A stretch of DNA of 20,975 bases from Chloroflexota bacterium (GCA_013820865.1 JACDHU010000005.1:1-20975); one strand, 5' to 3'. Shown: positions 8,167-15,090, numbered from the stretch's first letter. Numbers and translations: made by a program. Notes: generated by a model not told the origin, from the letters alone.

Positions 8167-9170
8167 CCGAGCCGCTGCTTCGGGTCGAGGACCTGACGAA
8201 GGAGTTCGCGGGCCGCGCCACCTTCGGGGACCTCGTCCGGCGACGTGCGGTGCCGCCCGTGCGCGCCGTCGACGGCATCTCGTTCGAGCTCCGCGCGGGC
8301 GAGGTCCTCGCCATCGTGGGCGAGTCCGGATGCGGAAAGACGACGACGGGGAATCTGTTGATGGGGCTCCTCCGGCCGAGCAGCGGGCGCGTGATGCTCG
8401 AGGGCAGCGAGGTCGGCGCGCTCTCGGGCCGCGGACTGCAGAAGCTCCGGCGTCGGGTGCAGATGGTCTTCCAGGATCCGTACGAGTCGCTCAACCCCCG
8501 GATGCGGGTTCACGAGATCGTCGCCGAGCCCCTCCGCGTGCACCGCGTGGCAACGTCACCGGAAGACCTCGCGGCACGGGTCGCCACGGCACTCACCTCT
8601 GCCGGCCTGACCCCGACCGACGCTTACGTCGACCGATTCGCGTTCGAGATGTCGGGGGGCCAGCGCCAGCGCGTGGTGATCGCTGCCGCGCTCGCGCTGG
8701 AACCAACGCTGCTGGTTGCCGACGAGCCGGTCAGCATGCTCGACGTCAGCATCCGCGCCGAGATCCTCAACCTGCTGTCGGGTCTGGCCCGCGAGCAGGG
8801 GATCGGCATCGTGATGATCACCCACGATCTGTCGACAGTCGCGGCCTACGCCGACCGGATCGCCGTGATGTACCTCGGACGCATCGTCGAGCACGGGCCG
8901 ACGCGCCAGGTGCTGGCCGATCCGAAGCACCCATACGCCCGCGCGCTCTTGTCGGTGGTGCCGATCCCCGACCCGTCGGTGCGACGCACCCCGGTGATCC
9001 TCAGCGGCGAGACGCCTGATCCTTCGCGCATACCCCCTGGCTGCCGCTTCCATCCGCGCTGCCCGCTTGCGTTTGACCGATGCCCCACGGTCGATCCGCC
9101 CCTCTTCGATGTGGGACCTGATCACCAGGCCGCCTGCCTGCTCGTCGAAGCTGACGAGCACAAGCAGTGA
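8163..9170 (+). CDS. ABC transporter ATP-binding protein, DppF/OppF type
   Basis: This is a 335-residue ATPase, the second nucleotide-binding subunit of the peptide importer. It shows Walker A GESGCGKTT, the Q-loop motif FQDPYESLNPR typical of OppF/DppF proteins, the signature MSGGQRQR, Walker B LLVADEPVSMLD and the switch histidine in ITHD. The C-terminal oligopeptide_HPY region contains HPYARALL and the Cys motif GCRFHPRCPLAFDRC. The GTG start at 8163 overlaps the stop of the upstream fusion gene by four bases (GTGA) and is preceded by a strong GAGGAG at 8149-8154. A longer in-frame start at 8040 lies inside the previous gene and is rejected. It is the last gene of the operon; the next gene is convergent 19 bases away. 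Confidence 0.93.
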   Translation: MTEPLLRVEDLTKEFAGRATFGDLVRRRAVPPVRAVDGISFELRAGEVLAIVGESGCGKTTTGNLLMGLLRPSSGRVMLEGSEVGALSGRGLQKLRRRVQMVFQDPYESLNPRMRVHEIVAEPLRVHRVATSPEDLAARVATALTSAGLTPTDAYVDRFAFEMSGGQRQRVVIAAALALEPTLLVADEPVSMLDVSIRAEILNLLSGLAREQGIGIVMITHDLSTVAAYADRIAVMYLGRIVEHGPTRQVLADPKHPYARALLSVVPIPDPSVRRTPVILSGETPDPSRIPPGCRFHPRCPLAFDRCPTVDPPLFDVGPDHQAACLLVEADEHKQ

Positions 9171-9189
9171 TCAGTCGGCGATCGGTAGG

Positions 9190-9726
9190 TCAGGTTCCGG
9201 ACATCAGGGCGGCGACGGCGACGAAAGCGCAGGCCGCGCCGGCGAGAATGGCGGGGAAGAAGCGGACGATCCGCGAACGGAGTTTCGCTACCACGGCCGC
9301 GATGACCGAGCCGATGGCGGCGCCGGCGAGGCCCGACGCTGCCGCCACGAACGCGTGGGCCAGGGTCGGGGAGGCCGTGCCGACCTGGCGTTCGCCTGCG
9401 GTCGCGACGCCAAGCATGATGACCACGAGCGCGCCGAACAGCCCGGCGCCGAGCGTGGCGGTGAATGCGCGCGCAACGCCGATCTGCGTGGCGCCGGTGG
9501 CGGCCGCGCCAGCCGTGAGGGCGATCGCGACCATGAATGTCGCTGGAAGTGCGACCGAGGTATCGGTGGGCGGCGCGGCGATGAACCACGCGAGTGTCAG
9601 GATCGGCCCGGCGAGCATGCCGAGTGCGGCCACCCAGGTCAGCGGGCGCGTCCAGTCCTCGGGATCCTCGGGCGGGACGACCTCGCCCAGGCGGACGCTG
9701 ATCGGGACTGATTCGTCGTCCGTCAC
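9190..9726 (-). CDS. Five-helix integral membrane protein, unknown function
   Basis: This is a 178-residue protein with an acidic soluble N terminus (MTDDESVPISVRLGEVVPPEDPEDW) and five predicted membrane segments near residues 28-50, 57-79, 87-107, 122-145 and 154-175. The segments are Ala/Gly-rich. I recognise no family. Its GTG start overlaps the stop of the upstream cysteine-ligase gene by four bases (GTGA), so the two are probably co-transcribed and translationally coupled, which may indicate a shared pathway or merely compact packing. The alternative is a small transporter or chaperone-like membrane protein, but nothing in the sequence singles either out. Confidence 0.7.
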   Translation of the reverse strand: MTDDESVPISVRLGEVVPPEDPEDWTRPLTWVAALGMLAGPILTLAWFIAAPPTDTSVALPATFMVAIALTAGAAATGATQIGVARAFTATLGAGLFGALVVIMLGVATAGERQVGTASPTLAHAFVAAASGLAGAAIGSVIAAVVAKLRSRIVRFFPAILAGAACAFVAVAALMSGT

Positions 9727-10994
9727 GCGTTGATGGCCGCCTCGGGCGCGGAGACATTCGCCAGGCGCATACCGAGGATGCGGCCGCCGAGCTCCCGAAC
9801 CATCCAGCCAGCCTGCGCGGCCACCGCGTCGTCTTCGGCGGTGAGGGCAATCTCGGCGAGCGCCTCGAGCTGCTCGACGGCATCGGGCGTTTGGAGGTCG
9901 TCGTCCATGGCCGCCAGGAATCGAGCCCGGTGCCCGGCCACCGGCTGCACGAGATCGGATGGGTCGGCGCAGGCCGGGTCGGCGGGGGAGAGCTGCTCAG
10001 CACGCAGGCAGGCGCGGCGCAGAGTGGCCGCGACATCGGCGGCGCGGGCCAGATCGGCCTCGGCGTAGTGCACTTCCGACCGGTAGTGATGACCGATGAG
10101 GTACAGCCGGATGGCGTCCCCGGGGTAGCAGCGCAGAAGGTCGCGCACCAGCACGAGATTGCCCAGGGACTTGCTCATCTTCGCGCCCTTGAAGCCGAGC
10201 ATGCCCGCGTGGGTCCAGTGGGACACCCACGGTCGCGGGGCGCCGGCACCCTCTGACTGGGCGAGCTCAGACTCGTGATGCGGGAACGCGAGATCCGCCC
10301 CGCCCCCGTGAATCTCGAACTGCTCGCCGAGGTAGGCGCTCGCCATGGCCGAGCACTCGATATGCCAGCCGGGGCGGCCGGGGCCCCACGCCGACTCCCA
10401 CGCGGGCTCATCGGGCAGCGACGCCTGCCACAGCACGAAATCGAGCGGGTCGCGCTTGCCGGGCATGTCGGGGATGTTGCCGCGCTCGTTGGCGATCGGC
10501 AGCATCGCATCGGACGACATCTTCGTGAGCTGTCCGTAGGACGGATCGGCAGAGACGTCGAAGAACACGTTGCCCTCGGCCGCGTAGGCGAGCCCATTCT
10601 CCATGAGCCGCTCGACCAGTGAAAGCACCTGCGCGATGTGCTGCGTCGCACGCGGATAGTGATCGGGCGGCAGCCAGTTGAGCGCGGCCATCTCGGTCAG
10701 GAAGGTGGCAACCCATCGGTTTCCGAGCGCCAAGTAGTCCTCGCCGGTCTCGCGCGCCTTGCGCAGCATGTCGTCGTCGACATCGGTCAAATTCTGGACA
10801 TAGGTGACGTCGTAGCCGAGGTATTCGAGATACCGATGCAGCACATCGAAGCTGACATAGGTGAACGCATGCCCGAGGTGGCCGGTGTCGTAGGGCGTCA
10901 CGCCGCAGACGTACAGGCCGACGTGGTCGCGGTCCGGGAGCGGATCGAAGGCAACGAGCCCGCCACGGCGGGCGTCGTGGAGACGGAGCGACAC
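9723..10994 (-). CDS. Cysteine-activating ligase: cysteinyl-tRNA synthetase (CysS) or mycothiol ligase MshC-like
   Basis: This 423-residue class I synthetase-fold enzyme activates cysteine with ATP. The HIGH motif appears as HLGH (39-42) within YVCGVTPYDTGHLGHA, and the KMSKS motif is at 272-276. Predicted zinc ligands are Cys30, Cys214 (HIECSAM), His239 and Glu243 (HHESE). Several stretches resemble MshC, the ligase joining Cys to GlcN-inositol in mycothiol synthesis: ERGNIPDMPGKRDPLDFVLW and MLGFKGAKMSKSLGNLVLV. However, the fourth zinc ligand Glu243 is a CysRS trait, and Chloroflexota CysRS also carry GVTPYD. The length is closer to MshC (about 410) than to CysRS (about 460), and the anticodon-binding tail is short. 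The GTG start at 10994 lacks a Shine-Dalgarno but has a TAGAAT box seven bases upstream. CysRS and MshC remain open alternatives. Confidence 0.85.
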   Translation of the reverse strand: MSLRLHDARRGGLVAFDPLPDRDHVGLYVCGVTPYDTGHLGHAFTYVSFDVLHRYLEYLGYDVTYVQNLTDVDDDMLRKARETGEDYLALGNRWVATFLTEMAALNWLPPDHYPRATQHIAQVLSLVERLMENGLAYAAEGNVFFDVSADPSYGQLTKMSSDAMLPIANERGNIPDMPGKRDPLDFVLWQASLPDEPAWESAWGPGRPGWHIECSAMASAYLGEQFEIHGGGADLAFPHHESELAQSEGAGAPRPWVSHWTHAGMLGFKGAKMSKSLGNLVLVRDLLRCYPGDAIRLYLIGHHYRSEVHYAEADLARAADVAATLRRACLRAEQLSPADPACADPSDLVQPVAGHRARFLAAMDDDLQTPDAVEQLEALAEIALTAEDDAVAAQAGWMVRELGGRILGMRLANVSAPEAAINA

Positions 10995-11001
10995 GCTGCG
11001 G

Positions 11002-11007
11002 ATTCTA
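11002..11007 (-). promoter_or_regulatory. -10 box (TAGAAT) for the cysteine-ligase gene, leaderless
   Basis: TAGAAT on the minus strand matches TATAAT at five of six positions. Seven bases separate it from the GTG at 10994 and there is no Shine-Dalgarno, as expected for a leaderless mRNA. Confidence 0.5.
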
Positions 11008-11048
11008 AAGCGGACGCCGGATCGGTGCCGAGGGTGGACAGCGGGCCG

Positions 11049-11054
11049 TAGAAT
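11049..11054 (+). promoter_or_regulatory. -10 box (TAGAAT) for the divergent small membrane-protein gene
   Basis: A second copy of TAGAAT, on the plus strand, lies 53 bases before the ATG at 11108 and 41 bases from the opposing TAGAAT at 11002-11007. The pair makes a compact divergent promoter region. Confidence 0.4.
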
Positions 11055-11107
11055 CGGCGGTGCCGACGTCGGTCAGCTGCCGACCAGGTCCGTACCGGAG
11101 CCCGAGC

Positions 11108-11212
11108 ATGGAAGTTCTTCGCTGGTTGCTGTTCTTCGCGATCGCGATGTTCCTCATCGTCGCCGCAATCTTTTTTGTCATGGACCGGCCTCTGCCGCTG
11201 CCGCGCTTCTAG
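11108..11212 (+). CDS. Predicted 34-residue single-span membrane microprotein
   Basis: An ATG at 11108 opens a 34-codon frame ending in TAG at 11210-11212. The product has a short N terminus with one Arg (MEVLRW), one strong hydrophobic segment of about 19 residues (LLFFAIAMFLIVAAIFFVM, 7-25) and a tail DRPLPLPRF. A GGAG Shine-Dalgarno at 11097-11100 stands seven bases before the ATG, and a TAGAAT -10 box is further upstream, so transcription and translation signals are both present. It is divergent from the cysteine-ligase gene and convergent with the membrane protein ending at 11220. It is too short for ordinary gene callers. Function is unknown; such proteins often bind larger membrane complexes, but no partner is evident here. 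Confidence 0.6.
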   Translation: MEVLRWLLFFAIAMFLIVAAIFFVMDRPLPLPRF

Positions 11213-11219
11213 GCCGCGC

Positions 11220-11675
11220 TCACCACAGGTTCGGCTTCGTGCTCATGAGCATGCCGATGACGCCGATGACGCCCGCCATCCCGTAAGCCACCAGACGCTG
11301 CTGCCTCGCTCTGCGGCGCCAGGTCTCGTCGTCGGCCGATGCTTGTCGAAGGCCGATCAGGCGGCGCAGGTTCGGCCGGCTGATGAAGGCCGCCACCGCG
11401 AGGTTGATGGCGTACAGGATCAGGGCAACCATCAGCCATGGCTGCGTGAGGAGCTCCGGACCCAGAATCCACAGCATGGCGGCGCCGGTGATCGCCAGTC
11501 CTGCCGCGATGATGATCGTGCCGGTGCCCTGCATGGCCATGAGCGCGCGAGTCGCGGGTCCGGGCGGTCCGTCGCTGCTGCTGCGTCGCAGGACGAATGG
11601 CAAGAGCACGCTCGGTAGCAGCAGGCCCACCGCCAGCGTGATGTGAATGACGAGGAGGATCGGAAACCAGCTCAT
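11220..11675 (-). CDS. Four-helix integral membrane protein (DUF2269/CopD-like, tentative)
   Basis: This is a 151-residue protein with predicted helices near residues 3-27, 43-63, 80-98 and 128-146. The first helix contains a His (LLVIHITLAVGLLLP), a feature of DUF2269- and CopD-like proteins where such residues can bind metal or haem. A basic loop (RPNLRRLIGLRQ ... ETWRRRARQQR) between helices 3 and 4 should face the cytoplasm. The ATG at 11675 lacks a clear Shine-Dalgarno; TAGGAT at 11690-11685 on the minus strand is nine bases upstream and overlaps the stop codon of the decayed gene behind it. The family name is a guess from layout rather than a firm match. Confidence 0.7.
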   Translation of the reverse strand: MSWFPILLVIHITLAVGLLLPSVLLPFVLRRSSSDGPPGPATRALMAMQGTGTIIIAAGLAITGAAMLWILGPELLTQPWLMVALILYAINLAVAAFISRPNLRRLIGLRQASADDETWRRRARQQRLVAYGMAGVIGVIGMLMSTKPNLW

Positions 11676-11687
11676 GCTCGCCCGATC

Positions 11688-12256
11688 CTAACCCACGCTC
11701 ATCGGCCTCGCGCGGCGGGCAACGGCTATGCCAAGAACGGGATTCACGAAGAGGAGCAAGCCGGATGTGGCGCCGTCCGGCGCTTGGATCCAGCTGCGGG
11801 CCGGCCAACCGCGCAGCTCGAAGCGACGGAATAGGGCTGCATGAGTCGCGATTCGCCGGCGTGAGGTCGACGCCTCGGACACCACCAGTGCGGGGACGAT
11901 GACGCGTGGTTCCCAACCCAGGTCACCGTGCGATGTCACGAGCGAGTCGTACCTTCACGTCGATCGGTCGGAGCAGTCCGTGGACATCGGAGATGAACGT
12001 CTTGATCTCTACGACGAGCAGGGTCCGCGTTGCCGCGTGAAATGCCAGGATGTCGATGCTCCCGCGCTGCCCGTACTGGCTGAACGTCACCTCGACGCGC
12101 GCTCTCCAACCGGCCGCCTCGACCTGGCGGGTGAACAGTGCCTGTAGCGCGGCATGTCCGGCATCCAGAAGCCGCTCCAGCTCTCCGCCGCGCCATCGGC
12201 CGTACACGTGAAGGTAAATATCGAGCGGTTCGCAAGTGCGTCGCAGTGTGTGCCGA
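11688..12256 (-). pseudogene. Decayed gene for an HTH-regulator-associated nuclease-like (PD-(D/E)xK-fold) domain protein, 5' end lost and frameshifted
   Basis: Two overlapping minus-strand frames encode one protein. The first part (12256 down to about 11926) reads SRHTLRRTCEPLDIYLHV then RWRGGELERLLDAGHAAL and the core GSIDILAF ... LLVVEIKTFISDVHGLLR ... IDVKVRLARDIAR. The second (to 11688) continues as DLGWEPRVIVPALVVSEAS ... RRFELRGWPARSW. Removing one base, the T at minus-strand 11925, fuses IAR to DLGWEP in a single frame ending at TAG 11690-11688. I recall this domain (D in GSID, ExK in VEIK) as the usual C-terminal part of XRE-type helix-turn-helix proteins. No helix-turn-helix can be read: homology stops where an inverted-repeat element begins at 12255. 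Truncation and frameshift together argue for a dead gene, although a real frameshift versus a sequencing error cannot be told from one sequence. Confidence 0.65.
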
Positions 12257-12433
12257 CTTATTGTCAGTTGGCACCACCAGTGCCACTAGGCAGACTCGGC
12301 GACATCGGTGCAGTCAGATGTCACGTTCGCGGTGTGATCTGGGCGGTGACTGCGCCCCGAGCGTGCCGTATCCGCCCGCAGACGCCGCGTGAAGATGGCT
12401 TACGGCACCACCGGTGTCATCTGACAAAAAGTC
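12255..12433. mobile_element. MITE-like element with 30-bp imperfect terminal inverted repeats
   Basis: Bases 12255-12284 and 12404-12433 are inverted repeats matching at 23 of 30 positions. The outermost 13 bases, GACTTATTGTCAG and CTGACAAAAAGTC, pair at 12 of 13. The 179-bp unit has no ORF of its own and sits exactly where the nuclease-like pseudogene loses its 5' part. No target-site duplication is visible in the flanks (ending GTGCC on the left, beginning AAGGG on the right). It is best read as a miniature inverted-repeat element or the fused ends of a deleted insertion sequence; the parent family is not recognised. Confidence 0.5.
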
Positions 12434-12459
12434 AAGGGATGAGAGCGACCCATCGCTGG

Positions 12460-12807
12460 TTAGCGGCCCTTGGTGAAGCTCGTGTGGAGTCCGAGCCGGC
12501 GCAGGACGGTCGGGATGTTGACTGACCAGCCGACCCCGAGGGGCTTGTCGGTGAAAAGCTTGGGTGACGCCGCGTTCCAGTAGGCAGAGCGCAATTGCTC
12601 AATGGACGGCAGGCGGAAGTCGTACGGGACGAATCCGAGCAGTTTGCCGTGCCAGGTCCGATTCTCCGGAGACTTCCGCAGCTCGGTGTAGACGGCACCC
12701 GCCACGGTACCAAACACGGCGGCACGGATGAGCCACAGCAGGTCGCCGAACTCGCTGCGGGCGGTATCGGCCCGTTCGGCCAGGTCGTCGCGAACGTTGT
12801 CGATCAT
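12460..12807 (-). CDS. Small protein with DUF5808-like C-terminal motif
   Basis: This is a 115-residue protein. Residues 1-20 form a charged helix (MIDNVRDDLAERADTARSEF), followed by a short hydrophobic stretch (LLWLIRAAVFGTVAGAVYTEL, about 23-43) that may be one membrane span. The C-terminal half reads FVPYDFRLPSIEQLRSAYWN then PKLFTDKPLGVGWSVNI, matching my recollection of the DUF5808 pattern (WN..DPR.fv....GVGW..N). The function of that domain is unknown. The start is well fixed: AAGGAGGA at 12818-12811 on the minus strand is a near-perfect Shine-Dalgarno. It stands alone, with the inverted-repeat element downstream and a divergent reductase gene upstream. Confidence 0.75.
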   Translation of the reverse strand: MIDNVRDDLAERADTARSEFGDLLWLIRAAVFGTVAGAVYTELRKSPENRTWHGKLLGFVPYDFRLPSIEQLRSAYWNAASPKLFTDKPLGVGWSVNIPTVLRRLGLHTSFTKGR

Positions 12808-12945
12808 GAGTCCTCCTTGCGCCCCTCATCCGCAAGCGGTGTGCCGAGTCCGACGTGCACCGCATGGCATCATGCATACGCCGATGCGCTTCTCCCCCTA
12901 CGTTACCCTGCTCCGATCGTCCTCGCCGGTCTCGCATGGGCCGCT

Positions 12946-12977
12946 TTCTTGCGACCGATCCTCACCGGTCGCAAGAA
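12946..12977. promoter_or_regulatory. Perfect 12-bp inverted repeat, probable operator of the OCD-family gene
   Basis: TTCTTGCGACCG (12946-12957) and CGGTCGCAAGAA (12966-12977) are perfect inverted repeats separated by eight bases. The right arm ends 19 bases before the ATG at 12997 and directly abuts a TAGGAT -10-like box (12979-12984). The T-rich 5' and A-rich 3' ends are the reverse of a terminator on either strand, and no plus-strand gene ends just upstream, so a protein-binding operator is the more likely reading. Confidence 0.5.
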
Positions 12978-12996
12978 GTAGGATCAGACTGGACCG

Positions 12997-13980
12997 ATGA
13001 CGAGCCCGATTCCCTTCCTCGATGCCGATGCGATCCGCGCGGCAACGCCGATCGGCGAATTGCTGGACGCGATTGATACTGCGTACCGCGACGTTGCGGC
13101 CGGACGCGATCAGTCGCCGTTACGATCTCACGTCGGGCTCGGGGACGGCAGCCTGCTGCTCATGCCGGGCGTTCGATCGGGCGGGGAGGGCGCCAGCGTG
13201 AAGCTCGTGACGATCATGCCCGGCAATGCCGATCGCGGTCTGCCGACGATCCACGCCCTCGTCGCCTGGTTCGACGCGGTCACGGGTCAGCCGCTGGCGC
13301 TGCTCGACGGCGCCATGGTGACCGCCATGCGCACCGGTGCTGCTTCCGGGGTCGCCACGCGACTGCTTGCTCGGACCGATGCGTCGACGTTGGGCGTCAT
13401 CGGTGCCGGCGGCCAGGCGGAGTGGCAGATTCGCGCCGTCCTGGCGGCCAGGAATATTCGCCGCGTGTTGGTCTATGCGCCCGATTCTCAGCGGCGCGAG
13501 CGATTCGCCGTGCGGATGGAGAAGGCCACCGGGGTCGCGACGATCGCCGCCGAGAGCGCGGAGGCCGCCGTGTGCGACGCGGACGTGCTGTGCTGCGCGA
13601 CAACCTCCGTCGAACCGGTCTTCGATGCCGAGTGGATTCGGCCGGGGACGCACGTCAACGGCATCGGCGCATTTCGGCTCGGCATGGTTGAGCTTCCGCA
13701 AGAGCTCTTCGAGCGCGCTTCGATCGTGGCAGTCGACGCGCGGGAAGCCGCGATGGCGGAGGCGGGCGATCTCGTGGCGGCCGTCGAACGGGGCCTAGTG
13801 TCGGAAGCCGACCTGCTCGAGATCGGGACGTTCGACGCCGGTTGGGCCGAGACGCGCGATCCGCAGGCGATCACCGTGTTCAAGTCGGTCGGCCTCGCGA
13901 TCCAGGACGTCGCTGCTGCCGAGCTGATCGTCCGACGCACCGGCGTCACCCAGGAGTCGGTTGCCGAGGCTCGCGAGTAG
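12997..13980 (+). CDS. Ornithine cyclodeaminase / mu-crystallin family NAD(P)-dependent protein
   Basis: This is a 327-residue protein of normal family length. Lys69, Thr84 and Arg112 (AMRTGAASG), which bind the substrate carboxylate in ornithine cyclodeaminase, fall at the same numbers as in the Pseudomonas enzyme. The Rossmann nucleotide loop is VIGAGGQAEWQ (134-144), and the C-terminal TVFKSVGLAIQD motif is present. However, the catalytic Asp that normally follows the NxIGA loop is missing: the sequence is NGIGAFRLGM (221-230). It is therefore more likely a ketimine or imino-acid reductase, or an amino-acid dehydrogenase, than a true cyclodeaminase. The gene stands alone, divergent from the DUF5808-like gene, with a perfect inverted repeat and a TAGGAT box just upstream. 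Its last 186 bases overlap the convergent SpoIID-domain reading frame. Confidence 0.88.
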   Translation: MTSPIPFLDADAIRAATPIGELLDAIDTAYRDVAAGRDQSPLRSHVGLGDGSLLLMPGVRSGGEGASVKLVTIMPGNADRGLPTIHALVAWFDAVTGQPLALLDGAMVTAMRTGAASGVATRLLARTDASTLGVIGAGGQAEWQIRAVLAARNIRRVLVYAPDSQRRERFAVRMEKATGVATIAAESAEAAVCDADVLCCATTSVEPVFDAEWIRPGTHVNGIGAFRLGMVELPQELFERASIVAVDAREAAMAEAGDLVAAVERGLVSEADLLEIGTFDAGWAETRDPQAITVFKSVGLAIQDVAAAELIVRRTGVTQESVAEARE

Positions 13981-15090
13981 ACGCTTCAGCATGATGCTGA
14001 AGGTGATCCAGCGAGGTGACGGACGAGGGGTGGCATCGACGGTGCGCTCGAGCGGCCAGGCGAGCTGAGCCGCATCGCCTTCGAATGCGAGCAGGCGCGC
14101 GAGGTCCGCGCGGATGACGCTCGACGGTGCCCGGTCGGGAACTCCTGCGGCGATTGCGTCGATTTCGTCGGCTTCGGCGACGGTGAAGACGATCGGCTCG
14201 GGATCTGGCGCCGGCGGTGGCGGCGGAGCGGCAAGCCCGACCTGACCGCCACCGGGCGACTCGGATGACGGGGGAGCCGTCGGCATCGGCGTCGGTGTCG
14301 GCGCCGGCGTGGGCGGCGGAGCGGTTGGGGTCGGCGCCGGCGTGGGCGTCGGGTTGGTTGATGCGCCGGGTACGCTTGGCGTTGGGGTTGGCGGCGGCGT
14401 TGGAGCCGGAGTGGGCACCGGGGTCGGTCTCGGGGTTGGGGTGGGAGTCGGTGGCGGCGTGCTGGCCGGAGGTGCGGCGCTGACCGTCACGCCGGGGTAG
14501 TAGATGCCCATGATCTGGGCAGCGCTCTTGCCGTCCAGCCCGCAGGCCTGCGTGCCCCATTGGAGCATCTGCCAGCCGTTGGCTCGGGCGCCGCAGGACT
14601 CGTATGCCTGGCCGGCGTTGTAGTACGTCGCGAAGATGCGTCCGTTCTTGTGGGCCAGCGTGTTCCACGTCGCGTCCACGGCAGCGGCCATGCTCGCGTA
14701 CGTCGGGCGGCTCGGATCGTAGTGTTGGTCGCGCGTGGAGTCGAAGACGTTAAAGCACGCGCCGGCGGCGTTCTCGTACCCGCGCCAGTGGAGGACCTGG
14801 TACCACGCGTAGTTTTTCACCGCCAGTGCACCGGAGCGCAGCGACTCGGTCGTCCATGAGCTGATCCATTCACGCGACAGGACGTTCTTCACGTACGCAC
14901 GGAAGTCGACCACTTCGACGGCTCCGGTGGCCGTGCGGTAGACCCGGATCGTCGTCGGGGGGACGGTTTCGGACGCATACGACCCGCACTCGCCAGCGGC
15001 CGATACGGGCGTTGCCAGGGTCATCGGTGACAGGGCGGCGGCGGTAAGAATCGCGGCGAGCACGCTCGCCACGCTGCGTCGGTGGTGCAT
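13795..15090 (-). CDS. Secreted SpoIID/LytB-domain protein with Pro/Thr-rich linker
   Basis: Starting at the ATG at 15090 the protein has 431 residues. A signal peptide (MHHRRSVASVLAAILTAAAL ... VSAAGE) points to export. Residues of about 45-190 resemble the SpoIID domain: VEVVDFRAYVKNVLSREW, LRSGALAVKNYAWYQ, FATYYNAGQAYESCGAR and AAQIMGIYYPG. SpoIID-type proteins cleave the glycan of denuded peptidoglycan; outside spore formers their role is less clear. A low-complexity linker of PTPTPT, PTPAPT and PTPMPT repeats (codons in about 14250-14480) joins a small C-terminal region of unknown type (VAEADEIDAIAAGVPDR ...). An upstream in-frame start at 15309 would overlap the exonuclease gene and lacks the signal peptide at its N terminus, so it is rejected. 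The frame stays open past the convergent gene's stop and ends inside it. Confidence 0.82.
   Translation of the reverse strand: MHHRRSVASVLAAILTAAALSPMTLATPVSAAGECGSYASETVPPTTIRVYRTATGAVEVVDFRAYVKNVLSREWISSWTTESLRSGALAVKNYAWYQVLHWRGYENAAGACFNVFDSTRDQHYDPSRPTYASMAAAVDATWNTLAHKNGRIFATYYNAGQAYESCGARANGWQMLQWGTQACGLDGKSAAQIMGIYYPGVTVSAAPPASTPPPTPTPTPRPTPVPTPAPTPPPTPTPSVPGASTNPTPTPAPTPTAPPPTPAPTPTPMPTAPPSSESPGGGQVGLAAPPPPPAPDPEPIVFTVAEADEIDAIAAGVPDRAPSSVIRADLARLLAFEGDAAQLAWPLERTVDATPRPSPRWITFSIMLKRLLASLGNRLLGDAGASDDQLGSSDVLDREADRLEHGDRLRIARLGPTGVERPDLEQVGFRH

Noticed and set aside
12301..12390. Minus-strand segment (GRIRHARGAVTAQI) that loosely resembles an HTH start
   Set aside because: It lies inside the inverted-repeat element, has stops on both sides and is out of frame with the nuclease-like domain, so the likeness is probably chance.
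12839..12981. Short plus-strand frame ending RYPAPIVLAGLAWAAFLRPI and GRKK, with one hydrophobic stretch
   Set aside because: No ribosome site or convincing start, and its end coincides with the perfect inverted repeat at 12946-12977, which explains the sequence constraint better.
14280..14480. GT/GC-rich repetitive tract that could suggest a DNA repeat or CRISPR-like array
   Set aside because: There are no regular spacers; it simply encodes the Pro/Thr/Ala linker of the SpoIID-domain protein.
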